Assembly (NCBI RefSeq): GCF_032854445.1
Contig: NC_088300.1
Coordinates: 5,642,001-5,706,000, forward strand
DNA: 64,000 nucleotides
From: Liolophura sinensis
Taxonomy: Eukaryota; Mollusca; Polyplacophora; Chitonida; Chitonidae
Direction of reading: 5' to 3'
Shown here: piece by piece, positions 39,859-52,300 of the stretch
Layout: each line of letters begins with the position of its first letter
Position numbering within the stretch: the stretch's first letter is position 1
Position numbers and translations under genes: made by a program
Notes under the pieces: generated by a model
Databases searched by the model: none
Told to the model about the DNA's origin: nothing
What the model saw: only the letters and a program-made list of their open reading frames with translations

Positions 39859-40590
39859 CTGACCAACAGGCATGCTTGAAAAATCTGGTAAAACCTGTAT
39901 CCATGGCAACCAGATACTCCACCTGAGATACATGATAATGTTACGAGGCGACATGAGAGAAGAGTGCAGTTAAAAGGACATATACCCTGGATAGATCTCT
40001 GAAGAGGTGTTCGCCTGGTATTTTATGTTCTTACGTGGGACAGATCATTGCATCATATTAACAGGAGTGTGAACAGCTTGCTAACATGATTCACTGATCT
40101 GCTTTCTGCATACCGTACAGTCCTGTTTTGTGGTAGAAATAACTGACATGCATGTATTTTTATGTCAATGACTTGAAAATGACAAACCTCATTTTGTGTT
40201 CGATCATCACTCTTATATTAACACCTTTTCTACTCTGGGCTATACCGCATATATTTTAAATACTGTATCCTCTGAGGAAGTGTACTTTCCTCAACCTGTC
40301 CACTGGATAATTATGAAGATGTGATATTCTTTGGATGTCCAATATCACAAGAAGCTCAAAAGATAAAATATTGAAAAGAACATAGGGAGTTTGATGTTTG
40401 ATGTTGGCAAGCTGCCAGTATGTATTGGAAAGAGCTGTTTTTGTATTGAGTCAGTAATATAGACTTGCATTTTAGATGAACATAAGCATCATAGAATAGA
40501 CCATCAAGACAAACGTTTCATCTTATTATAACAATTTTATTGAGTGAATGTTTGCAATAAGTTGCACTTGTATACTGTATAAAGAATAAA
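39859..40590 (+). other. TOMM20: TOMM20 3' UTR with poly(A) signal
   Basis: AT-rich sequence without ORFs follows the stop. AATAAA at 40585-40590 is a good poly(A) signal. Confidence 0.55.
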
Positions 40591-41824
40591 GGTACTGGGT
40601 GGTAATGTATTAATTTTGCTTTTTACTTTTGCTGTGTGTTAATTTAAATGGGAGACAAAATTAACCTATGTCATATTAGCTGATAAACCACTTTACAAAG
40701 TGGCAAAAATAAAAAGTTTAACGTGACATGATTTGAAAATATTAGTTTGTGCTATATTGTTTGCTTGTTGGTTTTATTTCATCTTTTTTCTATCCCATAG
40801 GCATATTGCCATCACAACATCCGTCCATATGAACAAAGTGATCGCAATACAGCTTCAGGTGAAGACTTGATATATAGGTTCATGTGTAGATAGACTAAGT
40901 TCCTATTTAAACTGCAGGTGTTTGAATCAAATTTCTGGTTTCCATGTAACAAAATGAAAAGAGCTAGCTTCAACGACATGATCACAACCAAAGTTAAATT
41001 GCCTGAGATAAGGATTTCATATTTGGTATTGAGGTTCATATTGAGTTGAGCTTGGTTCGCATTTAAACCTTGCCAGTTTTGGTCACATTTCTGGTTTCCA
41101 TGTCAGCTAACTGGCTATCAAAAGTTTTAATGATGGGAACACTGTACAAGTCATTCCCTTTAACACAGGAACGGAGTGGATTAAGTTCCCCTGCAAACCA
41201 GAGCAGTTTTGATAAAATTTCAAGTTTCCTCGTCATCACCCGGAAAATAGTCATGTTCAAAGACGTGTGAGCACAATAAATCATGGGTCTCTCACTGGGA
41301 TTCCATTTTTGGTGCTCATGTTCACGTGGACGTAACAAACTTCATATTTAAAAAGATGATATGGGAAGATTTTTGGCAAAATATCGATCATCGCAATTCC
41401 AGACGATTTTTTGACTGTTACAAAATATCAGTTTCGTCTGTGCACTTCTTATGGTTGAAAATCAGTAATAAAGTTCGTCGCTTTGGACCTTTTGCAAACA
41501 TTGGAATCATTTCAGCACTATAAATATTACAGATAGTTGTCTTATACATTCCCAAAGGTAATATGGGCTATTCTTACCATAGAGAAAACTTGATTTGATT
41601 AGCGACTATGGATCTTTTCCAAAAAATATCTGCTAGAATCTCTAGGTGTGAGGCAATCCGATTTCTAGTTTCTACAGCAACCAACAAAATTATTATTTAC
41701 GAATTTCGCACATACAAAGCTGTCAGATCGATGGGATAGTGTTTATCACACTCACTTATTCTTCTGTGTTGTAATCCACTTGTGTGGTTCTGTTATCCAT
41801 TGCCGAGTGATTAGAGTGTTAGTG

Positions 41825-41945
41825 CAACCTGCGGGTGATCGTGTTCCCGGGGTCTGTCTGGTTTCCTTCCACCACAATGCTGGTCGCCGTCGTATAAATG
41901 GAATATTCTTGAATACAACGTAAAATACGACCAACCAAATAAGTA
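41825..41945 (+). mobile_element. SINE-1 3' fragment
   Basis: ACCTGCGGGTGATCGTGTTC, CTTCCACCACAATGCTGGTC, CCGTCGTATAAATGGAATAT and ACCAACCAAATAAG in SINE-1 order. Confidence 0.8.
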
Positions 41946-42550
41946 GTTTACTTGATGTCACAGGTTGTAATTCAGCCTTCGCTGGTTTGAAAGTAGCTTT
42001 AAGTTAAAAAAGGTTTGTCAGGTATCTGAAACAGTAATTGTGCATAGAAACAACCATCTGTCATGTAAAGAAAGGTGGGTGGATACTTCGGGCACTTTCC
42101 ACTACCCACAAACCTCACCGTCTGTGTGTACAAGTGAAATCTTTTTGAGAGTATTTTAAACTGCAGTCAAAAAATAACACGTGATTCTTAACCTCTCTAC
42201 CTCATTCAAGCAAAATATTTTGACAAAATTGATGATATGTAGTCTGCCGGCTCAAGTTGTAACATGCAAAATGAGCACACATTGGTCACCGAGATAACAC
42301 TGCAGAGTACCGACTTATCAGCGAAGATGGCACTTCTATCAGCGACGAGAACGAAATTAGTCTACAGTTACCTGAGGAACAGGACGATAGAGATTTATGT
42401 CGTAGATGTCCCAACTGCAAGTGCATCCGCCGTCGAACACAAACAGGTCGAGTAATTGTTATTTATTTTTTCAGGAAAGTCTTAGGAGAAGCATGTGGTA
42501 TATGCGTGGTGCATTTCGCTTTTCGTTCCGTATAAATCATTTCTTCAAGC

Positions 42551-42579
42551 ATCATGCATGGTTGAAAACCATGCATGAT
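42551..42579. repeat. Perfect 13-bp inverted repeat
   Basis: The arms ATCATGCATGGTT and AACCATGCATGAT flank a GAA loop with no mismatches. Confidence 0.9.
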
Positions 42580-42993
42580 TTTTTGTATTTCAAACGGCAA
42601 TTATACGGCTCCGTAGTTTGGACATTATATCTAGATGTGTTGAAGACACACATGGATGGCAGAGGGTTTAGTTGACAACAGCATATCCATGAACATCTTT
42701 CGGAATGGAAGAATGTCTCCATGCAATGTTCATGGGGTTAAATATGTGTAAATTTTGATGTACATTGTCCACATTTTTATGCTCAAAGCTCATACTTGTA
42801 ATGAGCGTAAATTTTGATCTTTGAAATTCCGGAATGTTGTACTCGAACTACGACACTCATGAGAGTAGTGTGAGCCAGTCCAAGGAAACCATCTCATCTC
42901 AACAGAAATGTGCACGAAGCCGTCTTCACGTTATGAGCACGTTACCGTCATGGCGACGTATACAGCTGGTTGCATGGTTTAGTTATGCTAAGA

Positions 42994-43257
42994 TTTTTTT
43001 TTTTTTGATTGGTGTTTTACGCCGTACTCAAGAATATTTCACTTATACGACGGCGGCCAGCATTATGGTGGGTGGAAACCGAGCATAGCCCGGGGGAAAC
43101 CCACGACCATCCGCAGGTTGCTGTCAGACCTTCCCACTTACGGCCGGAGAGGAAGCCAGCATGAGCTGGACTTGAACTCACAGCGACCGCATTGGTGAGA
43201 GGCTCCTGGGTCATTACGCTGCGCTAGCGCGCTAACCGACTGAGCCACGGAGGCCCC
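42994..43257 (-). mobile_element. SINE-1 full copy, first of a tandem pair
   Basis: Minus orientation. It ends at the right with the tRNA-like head (minus: CCGTGGCTCAGTCGGTTAGC). It is flanked by AGTTATGCTAAGA at 42981-42993 and 43258-43270. The poly(T) at the left is the tail. Confidence 0.92.
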
Positions 43258-43270
43258 AGTTATGCTAAGA

Positions 43271-43536
43271 TTGATTTTTTTTTTTGATTGGTGTTTTACG
43301 CCGTACTCAAGAATATTTCACTTATACGACGGCGGCGAGCATTATGGTGGGTGGAAACCGGGCAGAGCCCGGGGGAAACCCACGACCATCCGCAGGTTGC
43401 TGACAGACCTTCTCACGTACGGCCGGAGAGGAAGCCAGCATGAGCTGGACTTGAACTCACAGCGACCGCATTGGTGAGAGACTCCTGGGTCATTACGCTG
43501 CGCTAGCGCGCTAACCGACTGAGCCACGGAGGCCCC
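43271..43536 (-). mobile_element. SINE-1 full copy, second of a tandem pair
   Basis: Nearly identical to the preceding copy, differing at a handful of positions such as GGCGAGCATT for GGCCAGCATT. It is flanked by AGTTATGCTAAGA at 43258-43270 and 43537-43549. Confidence 0.92.
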
Positions 43537-45073
43537 AGTTATGCTAAGAGGGCTTTTGGGTGTGATTGGCGCTGGCAAATTTCCTGACGTAATGCCACGT
43601 TCGGAGATGTAGAGTGGGACCTGGACTTAATCATTAACATGTCAAGCTCTGAAATGATGACGATTTGCTCGGTATTGTTCAGGATTTACTTTTACTTACA
43701 AGATTGGAAACAGCCTCAGAAGATACCTTACCACGAAAAATTAAATCGTACATTTTCAGTCTTGCTTTGTTGAAGCTTTTAGTGGTCAAATCCAAACAGT
43801 TCAAATTTGGATTACATGTACCGTACAACCTTTTGACATACATTTTTGGCGGCAATCCAGCGATAGCTTGACGCGAAATATGACTTACTTAAATACCTGG
43901 TTTTTGTCCAATGTCCACTCTTCAGAATTTAACCCTCTTCCACGATGCAATCGCGGCTAAGTTGATAGTTACTACCACACAAGCTGATAAATATTAAAGC
44001 CTTATGGGCTGTGATATTATTGTTATAATCAACTTATCCTATATAGGCCTACTATAGGATGTTCGAAATATTTTCGGCTACAACATGACGTGCATTAGTT
44101 TGTTAATATTTGTGACATATTGTAAGAGTTATACAGCGCTACATAACTGCGCCAGTTCTAGCTGCCAATTAGTGTTTCATGAAACTGACCACGCATATAA
44201 CACGTGTACCCTATTTTTAACGCGTACATGTAACATGCTGAGCAGACATTATCTATAATGTCAATGTATACATGCGTCACTCTTTTCTCCAGTCTGGTTA
44301 CACCCATATAATGTGTCTTTGCTTCTCTACATGACATAACCATGCTTTAACTCGGTATAGTTTCCTGGAAATTCCTTAATCCAGAATATGAAGTCAGTTT
44401 TCTCCTTTATACCTTCGGTCCTCTAACGATATAATCGCTCTGTATTGCTTCTGGGAAAGCGAACATAAAAGCGTTTGACATCGGAAACTCCTGCAGATCC
44501 GCCAACTACACAGAGAGATAAGAGGGCGATGGTGGACAGGTATGGCGAGTCGTGAACGCTGGCACTCGTGGTGCACTCTACATGTGTGTACACGTGTGCA
44601 GGTGTGCAGCCATGCAGTACATGCATGTATATATCGTAGGCTATTCATCCGTCTCATCCTGCATATATGACGTCTCTCTGTTCAGTATACGTGTAACAAT
44701 ATATAGGGCGTGTTGCAAGATGCTGAATCACAACGTTCTCTATTTTCTGCGTGGTCTCAAGACGCTGGCAGGTGGCTAAGACATACATGCTGCGAAGGGA
44801 GAGCGGCTAAAAGAGGAAAAGAAATAAATTTTTTAAAAAAGCACACATACACACACGACTATTTGAGCAGGGCAAATACCTGGACATTTTGTCTTCCTAG
44901 AAAAACACTTTGACAGGTGTTGAGTATATCAACCAGAACTATTCCAGTACAGGCTTTCCCCTTCATCATATGATTGTCTAAGCTATGATATAGCATATTA
45001 CATTAATGTGAGTTAACACTCAACACGCGCAATAGGCCTACCTGTAAAAAGGATTCTCGATCGTTTGTAGTAC

Positions 45074-45108
45074 AAACAATAACTATATATATATTGTAGT
45101 TATTGTTT
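45074..45108. repeat. 12-bp inverted repeat with TA-rich loop
   Basis: The arms AAACAATAACTA (45074-45085) and TAGTTATTGTTT (45097-45108) are perfect. Confidence 0.85.
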
Positions 45109-46569
45109 ATAGTTAACGGATCGAAATTCCTTGTTCTACACCCCACTACACCCGTAATGTGTATCAGTGGTATATAAATCATTGGGGTTGCAATTTTGTA
45201 CAGTCGTTTTATACAGTTGGTTGACTGATGACAGTTTACATTACAGATGGTAATTATTATTGATGCAATTTGATTAATAATAGTGGGTGGCCATTTCAAG
45301 ACTGTATGTACATATGGAAAACTGATTAATTGTGCAGTTTTATAAAAGTTTATTTATTTAATAAGTGTTTTGGGTTTTTAAGACCACCCGTTTCCCTATA
45401 AATTTTCATTGTTTTGCAGCTTCCACATTCTCATTGGTCGGTTGTCTCTATGCACAATTACTGTTTCATTTTTGAAATTATATGAATATATAACCTGGTG
45501 ATCTATTATCACTGGTTAATGCGGAATAAGAAACATTACGATGGAGGCATGGAGGATCGACCCATGCACATGCATAAGTGACTCTTTAGCATCACAGCTG
45601 GCTGATTTTCAGACATAATGATGGCCTCTATAACTCACCCCCATCATGCAGCCAGTCACACAATCAACACAATTATATGTGAATCCATCCTGTCTATTGG
45701 ATGTGATGTTATACTTTCATTGCATGTGGTCGTGATTAGCTTTCATATTTCGCATGCGATTTTGTACGTACATTAACTAGAACAAAAACCTCATTACAGG
45801 TGGTAACAGAAACCATTAGCTGGGTCCTTTAATTAACTGTAAAAAAATGTCCGTTTGTACACATGGAATCGGGCTACACATTTCATGACATTCCATTTTA
45901 TTCACCAAATAGATATAACAGGAGTATACAGATACATATATTAGCTTTTGACGGGACTAAAGTTCCGAAGAACTTGTTCCATCCCAAATTCAGTTAACTT
46001 TAATACTGACCTGCACTTATACAATGGGAATAATTCTGATATGAAACAATAGAGTAGGGTAAAAAACGTTAACAAGTAAATGTTCTGTCAGTTTAGATTT
46101 AAATAGTGGAGTAGGCCTGCAGTATATAGACCTTAGACACAAGGATAATTTGATCCACTCTCGCGGACATTTAATTTTTGATGTGTGAATTGATGATGTG
46201 GAGCAATAAATTGGTTCGTGAAGACTGCAGTTTAGGGTTCTAATTTGGCAATTGTGCATATCAGATTGTCGTGTAAAAATGCTTCTAAAATTGACAGGCA
46301 CTTGTTCCGGATGATGAATAAATTTACGAGCATTGACGATACAACTGAATTGATTTTACTTTAAAATATTCAAAATTTGTTATTTAAGCACTACCAAAAA
46401 ATACTCAGCCGGTATATAGATCAGTGACTTTTGATTCTGAAAAATTCACTTGTCAAAATACTTTATTATGTTCTCTGAAGTCATACAGTTTATGCAGAAT
46501 CATGCGTACAGCTTCTACAAGAGATGCGTTTTTCTGGAGATGTGAGCGCTATGTGCAAATTAAGTCGTG

Positions 46570-46765
46570 GATATGCAACCAATAAACTCAGGTTTCATTT
46601 GCCTTCTTATGCCGAAGACACCAGACTTGACACCCAGCCCAATCAAATTATACTGAGACCAGGCCAACCAGTCCTGTTTCCTTGGTCTCATCCATTGGAG
46701 ATTAGAGCTAAGCGAGGCAGCAGGAAGTACAATTTCTTAAAATCTTTGGTATGACCACCCGATTT
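46570..46765 (-). mobile_element. SINE-2-related element (variant family)
   Basis: CTTATGCCGAAGACACCAGA, TTATACTGAGACCAGGCCAA, GAGCTAAGCGAGGCAGCAGG and AAATCTTTGGTATGACC align in order with the SINE-2 central region (ATTATACTGATACGGGTCAA, GAACGCCAAGCAAGGAAGTT, AAAGTCTTAGGTGTGAC). It is a different subfamily sharing the core. Confidence 0.65.
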
Positions 46766-48408
46766 ATATGTAGGAGGCTGTGAGTTCTGATTAAGTAGAC
46801 CTATATAGAGGTAGCCCTGTTGATAACAAACATTTTTTTTTGTTCGCCCCCTGTCAGTTTGATTCTGATCATGACATTTTATCAGCACTTCACCCCATGA
46901 ACGTTCAACGTCGTAAGGCTTACAACTCAAAATAGAGAAAAAAAATGAGCTTCCGATTATGTCAATGAAAGAAATTCGTGTGCAAACGAAATTTTTTTAT
47001 TGGTAAACCTTAGTAATTCCAATTAAATTATTTGTTAGTTTTAATACTGCTTGATTTCCGCCTAACAAACGAGCCGTGCTAACAATCTTACTAAATCCAT
47101 CCATAACGATAATGTCTATGCAAATTAAAACATAGTTATCCCCCTTTGTCCGTCAGTAGGCATATTCACAAAAGGCAGAGCGAGTGTTGTAATCAAAGAA
47201 CAAAATGAAATGTCACAACCATGTTACAGTGATGTCATTGAAAATTATGATTTTTTCCAACCTCTGATTTTATAAATCGTATGCAATTTAATAACATTGC
47301 ACAATTTGAATGTTGCAGACCCCCCCCCCATCCCAACACACACACAAAATAAATAGGCCCTAAATAAATAAAATAAAAGATGGTAAAGGGTAGGGTATGA
47401 CCAAATAAAACACAAGCGATGTGTAAAGACGGGTCTCTAGGCCCGTGTGTCGGTATTTTATTTTATTTATTTATTTAACAACTGTTTTACATGTGGCTAC
47501 GCTTGTGACCAGTTTTGTGGGTGAAAGAAATCGTATCGTGATGTTCGGGGTAAACCAACCACCCACTAACGAACATTTCCACCCCATGGTAGCCGCCTTT
47601 CTCTGTAATAAAATAATATAACTTGTACTTGATACTCAGCTGATAGGTATGCAAATAACATAAATAAGGCCGGTAAATGTCGAATATTTAAACACATATG
47701 ACTGTATATACTAAATTTGAATGAAAACTCCAGGTACATGAATAGTTGCATCGTAGGCTGATAAGCATTGAGTTGATTACATCGGTTGTTATACTTTAAT
47801 TACTTATCTGTCGTAAGCTGTGTCATTTGTCTAATACTGGTGTAACAATTATTTTGAGTACTCCAGGTTTAACTTCGGATATATATCCTCAATGAAAACG
47901 AAAACCTTCTCCACTTAAAGTACGTAATAACTGTTAGATTCCTTAATATACAACATGTTCAGCTGGGCAGCTAAGGCTTTTGTGCAGTAGAGGTCACCGA
48001 GGTCAACTTCGTCGTTTCTCGTCAGAAACCACGTGCCGAGAAGTGTGTACTGGAAGAGGGTTAGCAACCTTGGTTTGGAGTCTTGAGAGAGGTACCAAAG
48101 GAAATATCGCTCATATTTCGTTGGTTTGGAATAATTCAGCTGTCCAACGTGTTCAGTGGTATTCGCACAGTGTTGAAAAATATATCAGCTGCTAATGGGG
48201 ACTAGAAATCCCCGACAAACCGACACACGGTGGCTGAGGTTGCAGCGATTACTGAAGTAAAAACGTATCCACGGTCATGAAATTTTACATGGTGATCCTT
48301 GATTTTGAATGATATGCTCGTAGATCCACTCGGAGATTTCGGAGAGTTAATAATTACCCTAGGAAGTACATTCAGGCGGGGTGACTGGAATCACAAGCAG
48401 ACCACAAC

Positions 48409-48550
48409 ATGACATCGAAAGTGGTCGACAGAATCGATCCCTTCACTAACAAAGTGTCCATCAAATCGAAAAAGCAGAAGAGATCGCAGGGGTCGTCTCA
48501 TTATAGAACTAAAAATGCCCCTGAATTAAAGCAGTTACCGCATCTGAAAG
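48409..48550 (+). CDS. PPP2R5: PP2A B56 regulatory subunit (alpha/epsilon type), first coding exon
   Basis: The ATG at 48409 opens MTSKVVDRIDPFTNKVSIKS, continuing KKQKRSQGSSHYR.. LKQLPHLK and a phase-1 donor GTAAGA. The KQKRSQGSS motif followed by xxYR/FR and a PLPxLK-like end is the N-terminus of PPP2R5A/E-type B56 subunits. These target the PP2A phosphatase to substrates. The HEAT-repeat core must lie beyond the window. Isoform assignment between alpha and epsilon cannot be made from 47 residues. Confidence 0.82.
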
Positions 48551-51500
48551 GTAAGACTTTCTTGTCCTTCGTGTCTATTCATTAGTCTTGTATTTGTTAT
48601 TCAATTGATGTTTCCAAAGGCCGACATTATCATTTTAGTGGTTCAATGTTGAGACAGCCGTTATGGAAGCCGGAGGACGACCCCCTGTATAAGTTCAGCT
48701 GATACTATTGCCTTTGCCTGGAATTTACCAGCCTTGGAGCTTATGCTGTATGAATACAGTAGTGATCATCCGGTCTTCGTCTGTTTCGTAAGCAGCAGCA
48801 TCAGAAGCAAAGCTAAAACCAAAATCAGTGTGCGAGGGTGACATTAACTATTCAAACATAAACTGTAGAGAAAAGGATGTAAAATCTATTAAAAGTGAGT
48901 ACTTTGACTTGTTCTTCTACTAGCTGTAGTAATGAAGAAGAGACTGAAACTTGATGCCGCACCATGTTAAGGCGCATCTCTTTCACATACTTCCCATACC
49001 AAGTGTATTCTATTTGTTTATCACCAAAACCCAAGTTTTCTTTTACAAAATGGTTTATGAAGGCAGTTAGAGGGTGTGGACAGACTATAATGCCAAGTGA
49101 TAGATGAAGTAAGATGATGAATCTGCTGTACCACAACACTGTTGGACCATACTAAAAATACATCTCCTGCTCAACATACAGACACTGGTACTTTTAGTAC
49201 AGGCACACGATCTAGTTGTAGTGAACCTCTGGCCTATCTAGTTCAAGCCCATCTTCAACTCAAAGCACATGAGTGTGCATGCTACTTTACCTCATCGTTT
49301 CAGCTCAGCCTGTCTGCTTTACTGGCTCCCCTTTTTAGGTCAAACTCATACTGGAGAGTTGATATTGTGGTTAGCCTTAGTCATGCGTGGATCATACATT
49401 TATGTATTTACCGTTTTAACCTTTTGTATAAAATAAAGAAATGTATAAGACAGGTAATTACACATTTTATTTTATCACACTTCGTACATATTAGGGAGAA
49501 GAATTGTGAACACGTTTAGTTAAACATCTTTCATGTAATGGTTGTCAAAATAGCCTTTATAAGCAGAGTGAAGCCACATGAACTTGTCTACAGCATATAC
49601 ATTTATAATTCTCAAACGGCTGTACTGATTGTTGCATGTGTATCTGGAATGCCTGTCTATCACGTTTTGGGCGTGTAAGTGATGTATATTGTAACATTAT
49701 GTTGGCTCAGGTACTGTATGCAGTAGACATTACACCCACAAGTAAGACACTTCACCAGGATGAGTGACCTAAATATTTCTCTCTCTGGACAGATATAAAT
49801 AGACAGTGGTAAACACAATCTTGTTCTGGGACTTGACATTTTCATCTGGTACAGGTTAGGCTTTCTCACAGTGTGTCCAGTGTTTGACATGGCTTTGTTC
49901 ATTGATTTATTTGTACTACATTGAAATTGACACTTACAACATTCATCATTAATATGTAATGTGAAACTCCATGCTATTGAAGCCTAATACCTGAAAGGTC
50001 CAGGAAACTGTCTAATTTCTGATGATGTGTTATTTATGAAGCTGACCCAAGTACAATTCATTAAGCATCTTGGAACTTCATATTACAGTGATCAGCATTG
50101 AAAGGTTTTGTGTTGTTTCTCTCAATGTACTTTTAAGAATGCTTGCACAGGTAGAGCATCAGTTGTGTAAGCTCATTTCATTGTAGTTAAGTTTAGAATA
50201 AAGTAATATGACACATTACATTGTACATATATGTGCATAAAATTATATCTTGCTTCAGTGATCACATTATCTGTGTGCATGCAATTGATGGTACATTTAA
50301 TCACTTATACTTTTTATGCCATTAATTGGGGATGCAAAGTTCCTCGTTGGATTATTGGTGGAGAAATATGATATGTGGAATATCTGAGCTTTATGGTATT
50401 TCTATGTTGTAAGCTTGTGTACTGCAATGGATTTTCCGATCACAACATGTATGTGTATTGGTAGTGACCATCTTGTGAGATAACATTGATCCATTATGAT
50501 ATACATATACATGTAGTTCCTACAATGTCAAAAGTAAAAGTTCTCCAGGCCTCACTGTCACATGTATGTAGAGTAAAGGTAAATATTACAATGGATCATC
50601 AACTTTTTATTATACAATGTGTTGTATATTTTTGGAAGGTTAGTCTTTCAGCTCTTGTGGAAAAGTTGAGACATGCTTGGAAAAAAACAGAATTAACAAT
50701 ACTGGGTTGTAAAATTGCATGGAATGTAAAAGCTTGTACATTTACTAATGCAAAGACAGGTATTTATAAATTTTTTTAGAGGCATTAAACTTTACACAAT
50801 AAAACTTTTGATGATCCGCACCAAAGGTAGCTTGTACTCAGGTAAATGTGTATATCTTACCTGTATTCAGGACCTTGTGTATATACATGTATTTGTACAT
50901 TACTTCCAATACAGTGTCAGCCAGAGAACACATTCACCAGGTCATGTCAGCATCACGATACCTGTAAGACAAAACGCCTTGTCTTTGGCTTACTGCCAGA
51001 CCAGGGCTCCACAGTAAATTTCAATGATTTACTCTGGCAATAACAAGCATTTTACAATCTGTGCCATTCTGGTTAATCACATACATGTACTGTACTTAGA
51101 CTTAGTCTGCATTCTCTTACACATGCTTTTAGCTTCTACTGGAAGCGGGCAAAGGTGTATCGTTCATTCTTTCTGTGTCAGCCAGAGAACACACTAACCA
51201 GTCATTATTCTATATTTTGTTTATCATAATGGAGAAGGACAAATTGTGATCCATTAAAGAAATAAAAACATTTTGTGAACGTAAAAGAAGATAAGGTAAA
51301 TGATCTTAAAAAGTGTAGAGGCAGATAAATGTCATGAAGTATTAGATTTAGGGCTGAAATTTACATATCTGCCAGACTTCCAAAGAAACCGTAACATATG
51401 ACTTGATATTTGCAAAATGTATTACATGTACACATATTTCAAGATGGTGATAGATTTATAAGCAGTTAGAGAATTTCTTTGACAGGTTTTGCCTGTGACT

Positions 51501-52164
51501 GACTGCATACTTTGACCATATGTGGTGATGGTGTGTGTGTTCATTACTTCTGGATCTTTTAGTGAGGCAGCATTAAAATATGTCTGATTATCTTGTTGGA
51601 ATTGCCCTGCCACAGTGAGAAGATGTTGCAAAATGGGCATACATGTAGCATTTTACCTGTGGGGAAGCTAGTAAATATATTTGTACAGTAGTAGTTTAGA
51701 TTGAATGGTTGTTGTGCTGCTGATATTTCGTTCATTTTTTCATAGCTCTGTGTTTTTTCTTATTTACTTGCTTCATTGATACCTACATGTATGAATATCA
51801 GTATGCATTTCTGTGAGAATACAGTGTGCACAGTACAACATAGGCGTGCAACTGACCTGAAATACACTCATCTTGTCCAAATAGAAGTTATAATGTCAAG
51901 CCAGGCAGCAGCGTAAAACAAGATCTACATGTACATCACATCATGTTTGGAGACGTGAATTTGGGACTTGCATATTTCCCTGATCACTCTTCATTTATCA
52001 TTCATCTGTACATGCATACATGTACTCCAGTATTCAGTCTCATTCCTACATTATAATATGTACACAGTCTTTGTAAAGCTTACAAGTGTAATTGTATGTA
52101 CATGTGCATGTATATTTGAACTGGATATAATGAAATTTGACTTCCTCGCTGGTCGTACAAGGGA

Positions 52165-52300
52165 GGATCTGCCGGGTATCTGCAAATGGTTTTGGGCTTC
52201 CCTAGGCTCTATTTGGTTTCCTCCCACCATAGTGCTGGTTTTCGTCCTATAATTGAAATACATGTATTCTTAAGAATGACGTAAATCACCAATCAAAGAA
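52165..52300 (+). mobile_element. SINE-1 3' fragment in the PPP2R5 intron
   Basis: GGTATCTGCAAATGGTTTTG, TTTCCTCCCACCATAGTGCT, CCTATAATTGAAATAC and ATGACGTAAATCACCAATCA in SINE-1 order. Confidence 0.78.

Larger units (their letters stand above)
40591..48408. other. Gene-poor intergenic region
   Basis: No gene is supported on either strand. Identified content: SINE-1 at about 41825-41945, a tandem SINE-1 pair (42994-43536), a SINE-like copy at about 46570-46765, and inverted repeats at 42551-42579 and 45074-45108. Two diverged stretches near 40900-40955 and 41058-41107 share TTTCTGGTTTCCATGT, an old local repeat. The last kilobase presumably contains the PPP2R5 promoter and 5' UTR. Confidence 0.5.

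Noticed and set aside
43017-43578. Several frames of 60-80 codons similar to those at 382-622
   Set aside because: They all lie in SINE-1 copies.
49142-49519. 125-codon frame in the PPP2R5 intron
   Set aside because: No similarity to B56 or any domain I know; length is within chance for this composition.
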